The notes below the pieces were generated by a model, which was not told the DNA's origin, did not search any database, and was given only the letters and a program-made list of their open reading frames with translations. Below, one piece after another: positions 1 to 7,945 of a stretch of 41,122 nt of DNA. This stretch comes from TMP-86 sp964247385 (lineage in GTDB: Bacteria; Pseudomonadota; Gammaproteobacteria; Steroidobacterales; Steroidobacteraceae). The stretch covers positions 1-41,122 of the forward strand of contig CAXTUB010000021.1 of assembly GCA_964247385.1 (NCBI GenBank), read 5' to 3'. The translations under genes were made by a program, and so were the position numbers. Every line of letters begins with the position of its first letter. The stretch's first letter is position 1.

Positions 1-714
1 TTGGCTCTTTCGCATCATTGGGGGAGCTTCGAATCCTAAGTTTAGCCTTCTGCACAGCCGCGGACGCGCGGCCCTACGGGCCGCGCGGAATGCAAGCGCG
101 AGTAAGGCGGCCATCGTGAGTCTTCGGTCAGGTTGAGTCACCCAGCTTAACTGTGCCAGAAGGAACAACACGGTGAACACCCACACGACTATCGCACTCG
201 CGCAAGCTCGCCGAGAAGCGTGTCGATGCGGTTTGGCTCAAGCAGATATCTAAGTTCATTGCTCAGCGTATGAAGGAGATGGAGGGTTCCGTGTGCAGCC
301 GCCAGTGGCGAGCGCACGCCTCAGCGAATCAACGCACCGCAATGGCTATCGCGAGCGGCTCTGAGACACACACTCCAGGGCAGTTGACTCGAAGACACTT
401 TCGACTTCGGACACTAAAAGAGAAAAGGCGGCGTCTGCGGGGGCGGGGAATTTTCTGCGGCACGAGCTTTGAGAGTGCCGCGATCGCCCGTCGCGCGAGG
501 GAGCGCAACGACTAAATTTCGCGCTGAGACCCGTGGGGCCCTAGCGCAGGGCGATCGCGGGGACGGGAGCGCTTCGCTCTCGCACTCGATGCGAGAGCCG
601 CAGAAAATTCCCCGCCCCCGCAGACGCCGAATTTGAACTGCTTCTCATGTTCGTCAATCCACCTAGCCGACGCATTCCCGCCCACGTATGCTTTTTAGGC
701 GAGGTGATCTGCCA
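1..714. other. Leading region without a convincing gene
   Basis: No reading frame here has a recognisable product. A strong 10-bp hairpin lies at 65-74/78-87 with loop TAC, but no T-run follows it, so it is not a clear terminator. A short open frame at 270-515 runs into the left end of the inverted-repeat element (429-629) and reads as low-complexity Arg-rich sequence, so I do not call it a gene. A GTG at 173 opens a 26-codon frame that I also do not recognise. The rest of the stretch shows nothing I can name. Confidence 0.5.
429..629. repeat. MITE-like element with 33-bp perfect inverted ends
   Basis: Bases 429-461 are the exact reverse complement of 597-629 (33 bp). A second inner pair, 479-489 with 549-559, is also complementary, so the 200-bp unit can fold as one long interrupted hairpin. 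There is no internal transposase. No clear target-site duplication is visible at the two ends. A non-autonomous MITE is the best guess; a large REP/BIME-type palindrome is the alternative. The complementarity is seen directly; the mobile nature is inferred. Confidence 0.6.
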
Positions 715-1104
715 GTGAGCTATACCAGGAACAGGGCGCCCGGCACGGCGCGAACAGCAAAGGAGCCGGCCAAGGTATCGAAGGTGTCGGCGGCCAAGCA
801 GGCGCGTCTGCACGATGCCTGGGTTTGGTCCAGCAAGCGGCCGGCCTCAGCGCAGCCCAGCACGTCCAAGGCGGGCAAGTCCAAGAGCTCGCTCGAACAT
901 CCAGGCTTGTCGTTGGCCGACGATGCGCCTACACCCACAGGCAAGGTCAAGCTGAATTCGCAAGGCACGAAAAAAGGCTACGACCCGTACGACAGCGGCC
1001 GTCTGGGTCATCGGCCGAAGTCCGCTCGCAAGGATTTGCGCAAGCTGGGCGAGTGGCTCAACCTGCGCAAACAAGTGGATCAGAACAAGAACGGCGAGGA
1101 ATAA
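715..1104 (+). CDS. Small basic hypothetical protein
   Basis: Unrecognised protein of about 129 residues. The first two thirds are rich in Ala, Ser, Lys and Pro and look disordered. The last 45 residues are more ordered in character, with a GYDPYDSGR stretch followed by a Lys/Arg-rich helix-like tail. I chose GTG 715 because GAGGTG lies 9 bases before it; the in-frame ATG at 688 has no ribosome binding site and would add nine residues. No signal peptide or membrane segment is visible. The next gene runs towards it from the minus strand. A nucleic-acid-binding role would fit the charge but is a guess. Confidence 0.5.
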   Translation: MSYTRNRAPGTARTAKEPAKVSKVSAAKQARLHDAWVWSSKRPASAQPSTSKAGKSKSSLEHPGLSLADDAPTPTGKVKLNSQGTKKGYDPYDSGRLGHRPKSARKDLRKLGEWLNLRKQVDQNKNGEE

Positions 1105-1150
1105 TCGTCTCGATGGGCATCGGCGTATTCGCCCCTGCCGTCATCACGCA

Positions 1151-1813
1151 TCAAGGCGACGCCGCGAGTGCATATTCCACTTTCGATGCGCTTCCCAGCC
1201 GGTAAAAGCGGCGCAACTCGCGCAGCAGCGCCTCGAAGCGCGCGACCCCACGCTTGACGAAACTCCGCTCGAGAAACTGGCAATAACGCGCGGCGCAGCG
1301 ATGAGCGGCTACATAGCGTTGCAACTGCTCGGGCGTGAGGCTTGAATCGAATCGCACGCGTCCGAACAGACGCTCGAACACGCCCCTCGGATATCTCCCG
1401 CCCTGATGAGCCAACAGAAAAATCGCAGCGGCGAATTTATCCACTTCCGCCTGAGTCTCGAGCTCGAGCAGGGAGACTCGCCGGTCCTGCCGCAAGCGCC
1501 ACGCGCTGTACATGAAGTGGCTGACGCCCTCGAGGGCCGTGCAAAAATCCTGCAGGTTCCGCTCGTTCAGTGTGCCGAGCGGATCGCAGCGCTCGAGCCG
1601 CTCGAGCACGCAGGCATCGATGTATAGACCGAGCAGCGCGCCATCGCGGCTCTCGGCGATGAGCAGCTGCTCGTCGATCTCTCGCGAATCATTGCTCGCG
1701 TGAATGCCGCGCAAATGCCGGCGATCGGTGATCAAATAGTCTGCCACATCGCATTGCGCGTCGAGGTCATACAGCCGGCTCAAGAAGCCCTGCATTCGCT
1801 GTACGATCAGCAT
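1151..1813 (-). CDS. Conserved-looking hypothetical protein
   Basis: A 220-residue soluble protein that I do not recognise. It appears mostly alpha-helical, is rich in Leu, Arg and Ala, has no signal peptide or membrane span, and carries scattered cysteines that form no metal-binding motif. Its start lies only 22 bases after the stop of the upstream minus-strand gene (1836-2465), so the two are probably one transcript. Codon use and composition match the surrounding genes, which supports a real gene. The function is unknown; the pair may form a two-protein complex, but that rests only on adjacency. Confidence 0.65.
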   Translation of the reverse strand: MLIVQRMQGFLSRLYDLDAQCDVADYLITDRRHLRGIHASNDSREIDEQLLIAESRDGALLGLYIDACVLERLERCDPLGTLNERNLQDFCTALEGVSHFMYSAWRLRQDRRVSLLELETQAEVDKFAAAIFLLAHQGGRYPRGVFERLFGRVRFDSSLTPEQLQRYVAAHRCAARYCQFLERSFVKRGVARFEALLRELRRFYRLGSASKVEYALAASP

Positions 1814-1835
1814 GGCACTGATTATTCGCTGCGCG

Positions 1836-2465
1836 CTAATGCTCGAGCCGTGCGCCTTTGGCGTTCACCGGCTGTATGCCCAACTTTTTCAAGATGGAGT
1901 GCGCACGGGGGCTACCCGTCTTGAGCCAGATCTCATACAGGCGCAACACATCCGCATCGCTGTGGCGATAGGACATCTCGCTGACCTCGTTCAGCGCATC
2001 GACGAGGCCTTGGAATTTGTCGGCAAGCTGAGCGAACACGCCAGACAAGGTCCGGCCGCGTACGTTGTTCTGCATGCTGTCGGCCAGGCATCCGTAGGCG
2101 TTGCCGCCCATGGCGATGTGATAGTCGATATCGATCCGCTTGCGCGCAAAGCTGCGCATGAAGAAACCCGCGACGAACAAGGAAACATCGCCGAGACGCT
2201 GCAGAGCGCGCTCGCGCGCCGTTGCGCTCTGCGCATTCAACGCATCCGCCAACATGTGCGCGAGCGGGCGGATGCGCGGACCTTCGGGCGTGGGCTCATA
2301 CAGCTCTTCGACGCGCGAGAACAACGTCAACAGATTGACGACGTAATGTTCGGCTTGCTGGTCGATCTTGAGCCGCTGATTTTGACTGGCCGAATGAAAC
2401 GCGTCGCGAAAAAACTCTCGCAAGGAACTCACGGCAATCACCGGACCCGCAGCCATTGAGTGCAT
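1836..2465 (-). CDS. Hypothetical protein, first gene of a two-gene unit
   Basis: A 209-residue, mostly helical soluble protein without a signal peptide or a motif I recognise. I chose the ATG at 2465 because AAGGAG sits six bases before it; a longer in-frame start at 2603 would add 46 residues of unlikely sequence. The 1151-1813 gene follows 22 bases after its stop. The two products may therefore act together. No catalytic signature was found, so a structural or regulatory role is as likely as an enzymatic one. Confidence 0.65.
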   Translation of the reverse strand: MHSMAAGPVIAVSSLREFFRDAFHSASQNQRLKIDQQAEHYVVNLLTLFSRVEELYEPTPEGPRIRPLAHMLADALNAQSATARERALQRLGDVSLFVAGFFMRSFARKRIDIDYHIAMGGNAYGCLADSMQNNVRGRTLSGVFAQLADKFQGLVDALNEVSEMSYRHSDADVLRLYEIWLKTGSPRAHSILKKLGIQPVNAKGARLEH

Positions 2466-2677
2466 GTCCTGCTCCTTCGGCAAACGACCAACTCGTATAC
2501 AGCCTATCGACGATGGTGATACGAAGTGAAGCCGCCGCACGTGAACATACGTCACGCTTGAAGCGAATCTGCGCTGATTTTGCGCGGCAATGCGTACTAG
2601 CACTCGCGCGATCTTGCTGCCAATGCCAGACGCGCCGTCTTGGCGCGCGGCGCGCTCGCGCGAGGACTCCTCAGTTG

Positions 2678-3421
2678 CTAAAGCGGAGCACTCGGCATTG
2701 CCAGCTCCAGCTCGCTCAAATCGGAAATGATCAGGTCCGGCGCACCAAGGCCAGGCGGAAACTCATGATCGGGACCGCCTTTAAGCCAAGCCGTACGCAA
2801 GCCCGCGCGCGCAGCCCCATCGACATCGGCAACCGGGTCATCGCCGACGTGCAGAATCTCTTTCGGTGCGACGCCAGCCAACTCGACCAAAGCGCGAAAA
2901 ATGCGCGGGTCCGGCTTGAGCGCGCCCGCTTGACGCGCATTCATGTGACCGGAAAAAAAATGTGCGATTCCGCAGCGGGCAGGGTCGGCGTTGCCGTTGC
3001 TCAACGCGTACAGCTCGAAGCGCTCGCGCAATCGCGTGAGCACCTCCTCGACACCTCGGAATAATTCAACCCGATTTCGCGCTGCATAGAACACTTCGAA
3101 AGCTGCGGCCGCCGACTCGGCCGCGTAGCCCGCGGCAGCCAGTTGACGCTCGATCGACGTCATGCGTAGAAATGTGTAGTCATGGGCGCGATCCGGGATT
3201 TCTTTGGCGATGCCTTCGCGCAGCTTACGCAGGCTCTCCGCGGTGTGCCCCAGCATGGCTCGCGGACAATGCGCCTGCAGATGCGCTGCAAGCTCCCGTT
3301 CGGCCGCCTCGATCACCGGCGCGATGGCCCATAGCGTATCGTCGAGATCGAAACTGATGACGCGCAGCGCGCTTTTCCAATCGTCGGTGTCGCGTCCCGC
3401 CGGGGGCCCGGTACTAAGCAA
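2678..3421 (-). CDS. HAD-family hydrolase (YigB-like phosphatase)
   Basis: Predicted phosphatase of the haloacid dehalogenase superfamily, subfamily IA. With a TTG start at 3421 it has about 247 residues. The DxDDT nucleophile motif is at 25-29, the motif II Ser-Asn at 141-142, the motif III Lys in a LKPDP stretch near 169, and the motif IV GDD at 193-195. The overall pattern resembles YigB/YjjG-type small-molecule phosphatases; in E. coli YigB takes part in flavin precursor dephosphorylation, but the substrate here is unknown. No ATG exists close to the first motif, and the TTG overlaps the stop of the ATP-grasp gene by eight bases, so coupling is likely. The exact start is uncertain. Confidence 0.85.
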   Translation of the reverse strand: MLSTGPPAGRDTDDWKSALRVISFDLDDTLWAIAPVIEAAERELAAHLQAHCPRAMLGHTAESLRKLREGIAKEIPDRAHDYTFLRMTSIERQLAAAGYAAESAAAAFEVFYAARNRVELFRGVEEVLTRLRERFELYALSNGNADPARCGIAHFFSGHMNARQAGALKPDPRIFRALVELAGVAPKEILHVGDDPVADVDGAARAGLRTAWLKGGPDHEFPPGLGAPDLIISDLSELELAMPSAPL

Positions 3422-4445
3422 TGGCGCGCCAGGCCGCTGGGTAGTGGGCGCCCAAGGAGAGAATCCTGTGCAATAAATCATCGTAGGGAATATTGGCTTT
3501 GAGGGCCGATTGCGCCAAATCCTCATCGGCCGCAAGATTCGGATTCGCATTCGCTTCGAGCACATAAAGCGCCCCGTCTCCGCGCAGCCGAAAGTCCATA
3601 CGCGCGTAGCCGGTCAGGTGCAGCGCGCGATAAATGCGCCGCGATAGCCGATCCAAGCGCGCGACGACTTCCTCCGGCAAATGCTCGGCATAGCCGGTGG
3701 TGATGCCGTAGCGCTGCTGGTACCTGCGATCCCATTTCACCTTACGCGTGGCGATGGCCGGCAGCGATTCGGGCAGCGAGCCGAAGGTCATCTCCCACAC
3801 CGGCAGCACCGTGAGGCGATCATTGCCGAGCACTCCAACGTACAGCTCGCGTCCTTCGATGTATTCCTCGACCAGCGCATCGGAATGGATTTGCTCATGG
3901 ATGAACGCAACTCTTTCGGCGGCTTGTTTGGCATCGTGGACCACCGAGGCGTGCGCAATGCCGTAGGAGGCATCATCGGTGGCCGACTTCACGAACAGCG
4001 GAAAGCGGAACCTTCTCGGCACGATGAGTTTCTTGCCGCGCGGCGCCAGCAGGAACTGCGGTGTGGAGATGCGGTGATACGAAAGCAGCTGCTTGGAAAG
4101 CGCCTTGTCCCGCGACAGCAGCATACCCCGCGGATTGCAGCCCGTGTAGGGCTGGCGCATGAGCTCGAGATAAGCCACGACATGCTGATCGTAAGTGACG
4201 ATGCCGTCGAATTCTTCGAGCAGATTGAACACGACATCTGGCTTCCACTCGTCGATGGCGGCGCGCAGCTCGATCAGACTATCGCGAATTCCAAGCACTC
4301 GAACGTCGTGTCCGCTCTGCCTCAAGTGCGATACCACGTCGTACTCGGTGCGCCACTCCTCGATCTCTTTTTCGCTTCTGCCGTCGAGCGATTCCGGAGG
4401 CACCAGAGTTGAATGAACGATGACGAGCGCCTTGCCTCGCCTCAC
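3414..4445 (-). CDS. ATP-grasp ligase, D-Ala-D-Ala ligase-like
   Basis: A 343-residue ATP-grasp enzyme expected to join a carboxylate to an amine or another nucleophile through an acyl phosphate. Seen: the central ATP-binding lysine region (FVKSA, about 151-155), an EEYIEGRE adenine-binding stretch near 193-200, and the magnesium-binding set at the C-terminus (RMD at 282-284, EANANPN at 297-303). The fold pattern matches D-alanine-D-alanine ligases, but the gene is not in a cell-wall cluster, so the true substrate could be another amino acid or peptide. Its ATG overlaps the stop of the upstream metallopeptidase gene by four bases (ATGA), and the HAD gene follows with an eight-base overlap. 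Loss of canonical dipeptide specificity is possible. Confidence 0.85.
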   Translation of the reverse strand: MRRGKALVIVHSTLVPPESLDGRSEKEIEEWRTEYDVVSHLRQSGHDVRVLGIRDSLIELRAAIDEWKPDVVFNLLEEFDGIVTYDQHVVAYLELMRQPYTGCNPRGMLLSRDKALSKQLLSYHRISTPQFLLAPRGKKLIVPRRFRFPLFVKSATDDASYGIAHASVVHDAKQAAERVAFIHEQIHSDALVEEYIEGRELYVGVLGNDRLTVLPVWEMTFGSLPESLPAIATRKVKWDRRYQQRYGITTGYAEHLPEEVVARLDRLSRRIYRALHLTGYARMDFRLRGDGALYVLEANANPNLAADEDLAQSALKANIPYDDLLHRILSLGAHYPAAWRAIA

Positions 4446-5479
4446 AATGAAACGCGCGGCAGTTGACGCTCTTCGTAAGATTCAGCCAAGCGCGCGAGCA
4501 CCCACACGACATGAGGTTTGAGCTCGCGGCGAGAGCCGCGCAGATGCAGAGCCAGCGCATCGCTTCGCTCGATCATGAGCCGCAGCACTTGATGGACCAG
4601 GTATTCGCTGAACGTACCCGACCGCGCGAGCTGGCGGCGCAACGCGTTGCGCATCTCACGCAACACGCTGGAAGCCCGCGGCGCACCGCGCGCAGGCGCA
4701 TTCGTGAAGATTTTCAACAGAAGCTCGTCCGCACCGGAGCGGCGCCGTGCGCCATAATAAGCCAGCTTCTTTTCGTAGTGCTGGCGGAGCGTCCGCCCAT
4801 CCTGCCGCGCATCCTCGATCGCGGCGCGCTCATCGACGACGGCGCGATGCTCGCCCACCTCGTGCATGAGCTCGTCGATATATTCCAGCTTCGCGTAGGC
4901 AGGCCAGCCCACGTACTCGCGCCGCCACGACGAATGAGGCTTCAGCCACACGGCGAAAGTCTCGGCGAAGTCTTCCGTGGGATGGGCCTGCGCATACCAC
5001 GCTCCCAGGTGCTGTACGAATCTGCGGCTGCCGGGACGCGGCCGGTAGAATTTGGGGTACGGAAGCGAGGCCGGTCCAAAGATTGCGCGCCAGCGGCTGC
5101 GACGGCGCAGGCGGTAGGCAGAATCGATGGCGTGCCCGGTTTCATGGCGCAAAATGCGCATCATCCAGTTACGGTTGCCGCCCTCCACTTCACGCATGAA
5201 ATGGCGCTCGAGCCGCGCCAGACGCGGATGCGCAAGGTAAAAAGGGATGGCAATGCCCGGAATGCCGTCGGGCGAGAACCATTCTTGCGAGAACCAGCAA
5301 TGCGGGCGAAAGCGAATGTGGCGACGCTCGAGCTCGCCGTACAGCCGTTGCACGCTTTCCAACACCTGAGGACTCGTTGAGACACTCAAGCGCAGATCGC
5401 TAAAGCGCATATCGAGCAAACGCTCATCCGAATAGCTCGCCCAACGGGGCGGCTTGCGCTCGATCGACGGGGAGGCCAT
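4442..5479 (-). CDS. Putative zinc metallopeptidase (Peptidase_Mx type)
   Basis: A 345-residue protein with the zinc motif HETGH at 112-116 and a downstream glutamate-rich block, HPTEDFAETFAVW (166-178), that probably supplies the third ligand. This arrangement matches the family of putative zinc-binding metallopeptidases (PF15887-like). There is no signal peptide, so a cytoplasmic protein is expected. The tail (about 250-345) is Arg-rich and helical. ATG 5479 was chosen as the start because the 27 residues before it in frame are low quality. It is the first gene of a coupled set, with a four-base overlap with the ATP-grasp gene and then the HAD gene. Substrate unknown; a peptide processed together with the ATP-grasp enzyme is a plausible inference. 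Confidence 0.75.
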   Translation of the reverse strand: MASPSIERKPPRWASYSDERLLDMRFSDLRLSVSTSPQVLESVQRLYGELERRHIRFRPHCWFSQEWFSPDGIPGIAIPFYLAHPRLARLERHFMREVEGGNRNWMMRILRHETGHAIDSAYRLRRRSRWRAIFGPASLPYPKFYRPRPGSRRFVQHLGAWYAQAHPTEDFAETFAVWLKPHSSWRREYVGWPAYAKLEYIDELMHEVGEHRAVVDERAAIEDARQDGRTLRQHYEKKLAYYGARRRSGADELLLKIFTNAPARGAPRASSVLREMRNALRRQLARSGTFSEYLVHQVLRLMIERSDALALHLRGSRRELKPHVVWVLARLAESYEERQLPRVSL

Positions 5480-5550
5480 GGCGCGCGCAAGTATAGTTCT
5501 CGCGGGACGATAAATCTCGCACCGGCGAAATCGCGCGTAGGCCCATTGAC

Positions 5551-5629
5551 CTTCGGTCAATCGACCTTCGATAAAATCGAGCTTCGGTTAAATTGAGCTT
5601 CGGTTAAATCGAGTTTCGATTGATTCCGA
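5551..5629. repeat. 16-bp tandem repeat, about five copies
   Basis: Five head-to-tail units of about 16 bp with consensus CTTCGGTTAAATCGAG occupy the gap between the metallopeptidase start and the stop of the phosphatase/ADPRH gene. Copies three and four (5582-5597, 5598-5613) differ at one base; the outer copies are more diverged. The block is AT-richer than its surroundings. The units are contiguous, so this is not a CRISPR. It may hold binding sites upstream of the 5479 gene or simply be a slippage repeat. Confidence 0.8.
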
Positions 5630-5637
5630 AAGTCCTT

Positions 5638-7077
5638 CTAGAGCCGCAGCAAGGCCGCGCTCGATAGTCGCTGCGCCACATCGGCCAGCAGCTCGCTGCG
5701 GGCGATTCCTGCGCGCCAGCTTTGCGGTATGGCTTCGGCGCCGTAGATCGAGCCAGCCAGCAGCCCATACACCGCGCCAGTGACATCCGGAAACGCGGCG
5801 CCCTCGATGCTTGCGAGCAGCCCGGCGCGAAAGTCGTTGCTCTGCCCGATCGCCCACAGTACCCGATGAAGAACGTTTGCCGCGCCATGTTTGGGTGCCG
5901 TTTCAGCATGCGCTGGAAAGTGCTCAGCGGCCGCGAGCGCTGCGACCGGTGCCTTCAACGGCTTGCCGTGGGCTTTCATCAAAATGCGTGCCGCCTCATG
6001 GAGCAAGCGATGTTTCGGCGCGCCTTCGAGCGCTGCGAGCAGCAGCGCAGCAAAGTACCGGCACGCATCGAGCACACTGGGCGCCTGGTGCGTGATTCGC
6101 GCCGCCTCGGCTGCCCAGTCAATCGCTTCGGCCGGATGTTTGACATCGAATAGCACCACGGCGCCGACGCGCCCCAGCGCCTGCGGGTCCGAACCTTGAG
6201 GGTCATGTGACCCTGCGAACACTTTTCCCGACCACGCGGCCATTGCGAGCGCCTTGGCGACGAGCGGTGTCAAGCCCAGGGCGGTTCCTTGACTCGATAA
6301 ATACCCTTCGCGCTGCCAACGCACGTAGCGGCCGAGTTGCTCGTCCGGGTCGAAGCGGTGATCCTCGAGCAGGCTTTGCGCCAAACACAGCATCATGGCG
6401 GTGTCGTCGGTCCACACCGATTCGGCATGGCCGCGTTGCACACGCGCCGCGCCATGCGCATCGCCGCACGCCATGCCAAGCACTGCGCCGAAATACCTTT
6501 CGCGATCTGAGATGCCGATTCGCAGCGTCGGACCCTCGACGCCGGTATAAGCCGGATCGAAGCTCAACACGTATTTTTCCTGATGCGCTTCCGGCACGCG
6601 CGGCCAACTCGCCGAGCGCGCATTGGACTTCCACAGTTGATTCAGATGCTTTACCGCGCTCTTGCCGCTCATGCCCTGCCGCTTGAGCCAGCAGCCAATG
6701 ATCAAGTTGGTGCGGCCGATGCCTGCCCGACAATGCACGTAGACACAGTTTCCCTGCGCCAGCGCATGATCCAAATCATCCAGAATTTGTATGACCACGG
6801 ATGGACTGCTCGGCAAGCCGTGATCCACCAAAGGCATGTTGCGATGGGTGATATCGCCATGCACGGAAGCACGAGGTAACGCGGCAACGTAGGGCGGCAA
6901 CTCGTGCGATTGCGTGAGATTCAAAAAATAAGTGACCCCCGCATCGAGCAGTGCCGCGATCCGGGCCTGCGTGTCTGACTCGGCCGGCCCACTCGGATAC
7001 TCACCGGCGAGAAGCTTTCCCGGCTCGATCCAAAAACTATGGGTGAGAGGCGGCGACTGCGACGCGCGTCGATGCAT
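5638..7077 (-). CDS. Dual-specificity phosphatase / ADP-ribosylglycohydrolase fusion
   Basis: A 479-residue two-domain protein. Residues 10-170 are a cysteine phosphatase domain: HCRAGIGRT at 115-123 is the CX5R active site and D85 is the likely general acid. Residues 190-475 match the ADP-ribosylglycohydrolase (DraG/ARH) family: GMACGDAHGA at 201-210 and the metal-binding TDDT at 223-226. The C-terminal metal motif, normally DxDT, reads FPDV (429-432), so one Asp and the Thr are missing and the hydrolase may be impaired or altered. There is no signal peptide, so it should be cytoplasmic. The ATG at 7077 lies within the end of ttcA (41-base overlap); no closer start precedes the conserved domain. 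Together the domains suggest removal of phosphate and ADP-ribose marks, which is inference. Confidence 0.85.
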   Translation of the reverse strand: MHRRASQSPPLTHSFWIEPGKLLAGEYPSGPAESDTQARIAALLDAGVTYFLNLTQSHELPPYVAALPRASVHGDITHRNMPLVDHGLPSSPSVVIQILDDLDHALAQGNCVYVHCRAGIGRTNLIIGCWLKRQGMSGKSAVKHLNQLWKSNARSASWPRVPEAHQEKYVLSFDPAYTGVEGPTLRIGISDRERYFGAVLGMACGDAHGAARVQRGHAESVWTDDTAMMLCLAQSLLEDHRFDPDEQLGRYVRWQREGYLSSQGTALGLTPLVAKALAMAAWSGKVFAGSHDPQGSDPQALGRVGAVVLFDVKHPAEAIDWAAEAARITHQAPSVLDACRYFAALLLAALEGAPKHRLLHEAARILMKAHGKPLKAPVAALAAAEHFPAHAETAPKHGAANVLHRVLWAIGQSNDFRAGLLASIEGAAFPDVTGAVYGLLAGSIYGAEAIPQSWRAGIARSELLADVAQRLSSAALLRL

Positions 7078-7945
7078 GACTTGCAACGCCCGGTGTGATT
7101 GACTCGCTCGGCGCCTCGTCTGGTGCGCGCTCCGGTCCTTGGAGCGCGGCGAAATCGAATATTGCCGTATCGGCCAGATGCGAAGGCGCCACATTTTTCA
7201 GGCTGGAAAAAATGGATTCGATCCGGCCGGGATGTTTTTGTTCCCAGTCACGCAGCATGGCCTTCACCAGCATGCGCTGCGAGCTCGGCTGCGAGCCGCA
7301 GAGAGTGCACGGGATGATGGGGAAGCTGCGTTGAGCTGCATAGCGCATCAGCAATCTTTCTGGAACGTAGGCCATCGGACGAATGACGACGTGCAGCCCG
7401 TCTTCGCTCAATAATTTTGGCGGCATGGTTTTCATACGGCCGGCGAAGAACAAATTGAGAAACAATGTCTCGATGAGATCGTCGCGATGATGACCGAGCG
7501 CGATGCGGTCGATGCCGTGTTCGCGGGCGAACCGATACAAGGCGCCGCGCCGCAGACGCGAGCAAAGACCGCATAATGTCTTGCCTTCCGGAATGACCCG
7601 CTTGACCACGCTGTACGTGTCCTGCTCGATGACGTGGAACGGCACACCAAGCGCCGCGCAGTAATCGGGCAAGGTGCGCGGCGGAAACCCAGGCTGTTTT
7701 TGATCGAGATTCACGGCCATCAGCTCGAATGGAATTTCGCCCGTGCGCTGCAAGCTCAACAGCACATCGAGCAGGGCGTACGAGTCTTTTCCGCCCGACA
7801 AACACACCATGACTCGCTGGCCCGGCGCAATCATCGCGTAATCGGCAATGGCTTTGCCTGTCAGGGAGCGGAGCTGGGCCTGCAGTTTCCTCGCGTTGTT
7901 CGACGCGGGCGCTAGAGCCAAACTGTCGATACGGTCAGCGCTCAA
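7037..7945 (-). CDS. ttcA: tRNA 2-thiocytidine(32) synthetase TtcA
   Basis: TtcA installs 2-thiocytidine at position 32 of certain tRNAs, using ATP and an iron-sulfur cluster in the cytoplasm. The 302-residue protein has the PP-loop SGGKDS at 50-55, a CxxC at 125/128 in TLCGLCSRLRRG, and CTLCGSQ at 213-219, which together match the TtcA cluster ligands and adenylation site. Length agrees with the family (about 310). The start overlaps the stop of the M32 carboxypeptidase by 11 bases, and its last 41 bases overlap the next gene. The C-terminal 25 residues are Ala/Ser-rich and poorly conserved in style, consistent with the overlap. Confidence 0.95.
   Translation of the reverse strand: MSADRIDSLALAPASNNARKLQAQLRSLTGKAIADYAMIAPGQRVMVCLSGGKDSYALLDVLLSLQRTGEIPFELMAVNLDQKQPGFPPRTLPDYCAALGVPFHVIEQDTYSVVKRVIPEGKTLCGLCSRLRRGALYRFAREHGIDRIALGHHRDDLIETLFLNLFFAGRMKTMPPKLLSEDGLHVVIRPMAYVPERLLMRYAAQRSFPIIPCTLCGSQPSSQRMLVKAMLRDWEQKHPGRIESIFSSLKNVAPSHLADTAIFDFAALQGPERAPDEAPSESITPGVASHASTRVAVAASHP

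Noticed and set aside
65..87. Strong hairpin as a terminator
   Set aside because: No T-run follows and no upstream gene is visible in the window.
270..515. 81-residue plus-strand open frame
   Set aside because: It runs into the inverted-repeat element, is Arg-rich and low complexity, and has no ribosome binding site or recognisable family.
4463..5380. Long plus-strand frame opposite the metallopeptidase
   Set aside because: GC-rich antisense shadow of a gene with a clear HETGH motif; no domain of its own.
5551..5629. Repeat array as a CRISPR
   Set aside because: The 16-bp units are contiguous, without spacers, and no cas gene lies in the window.
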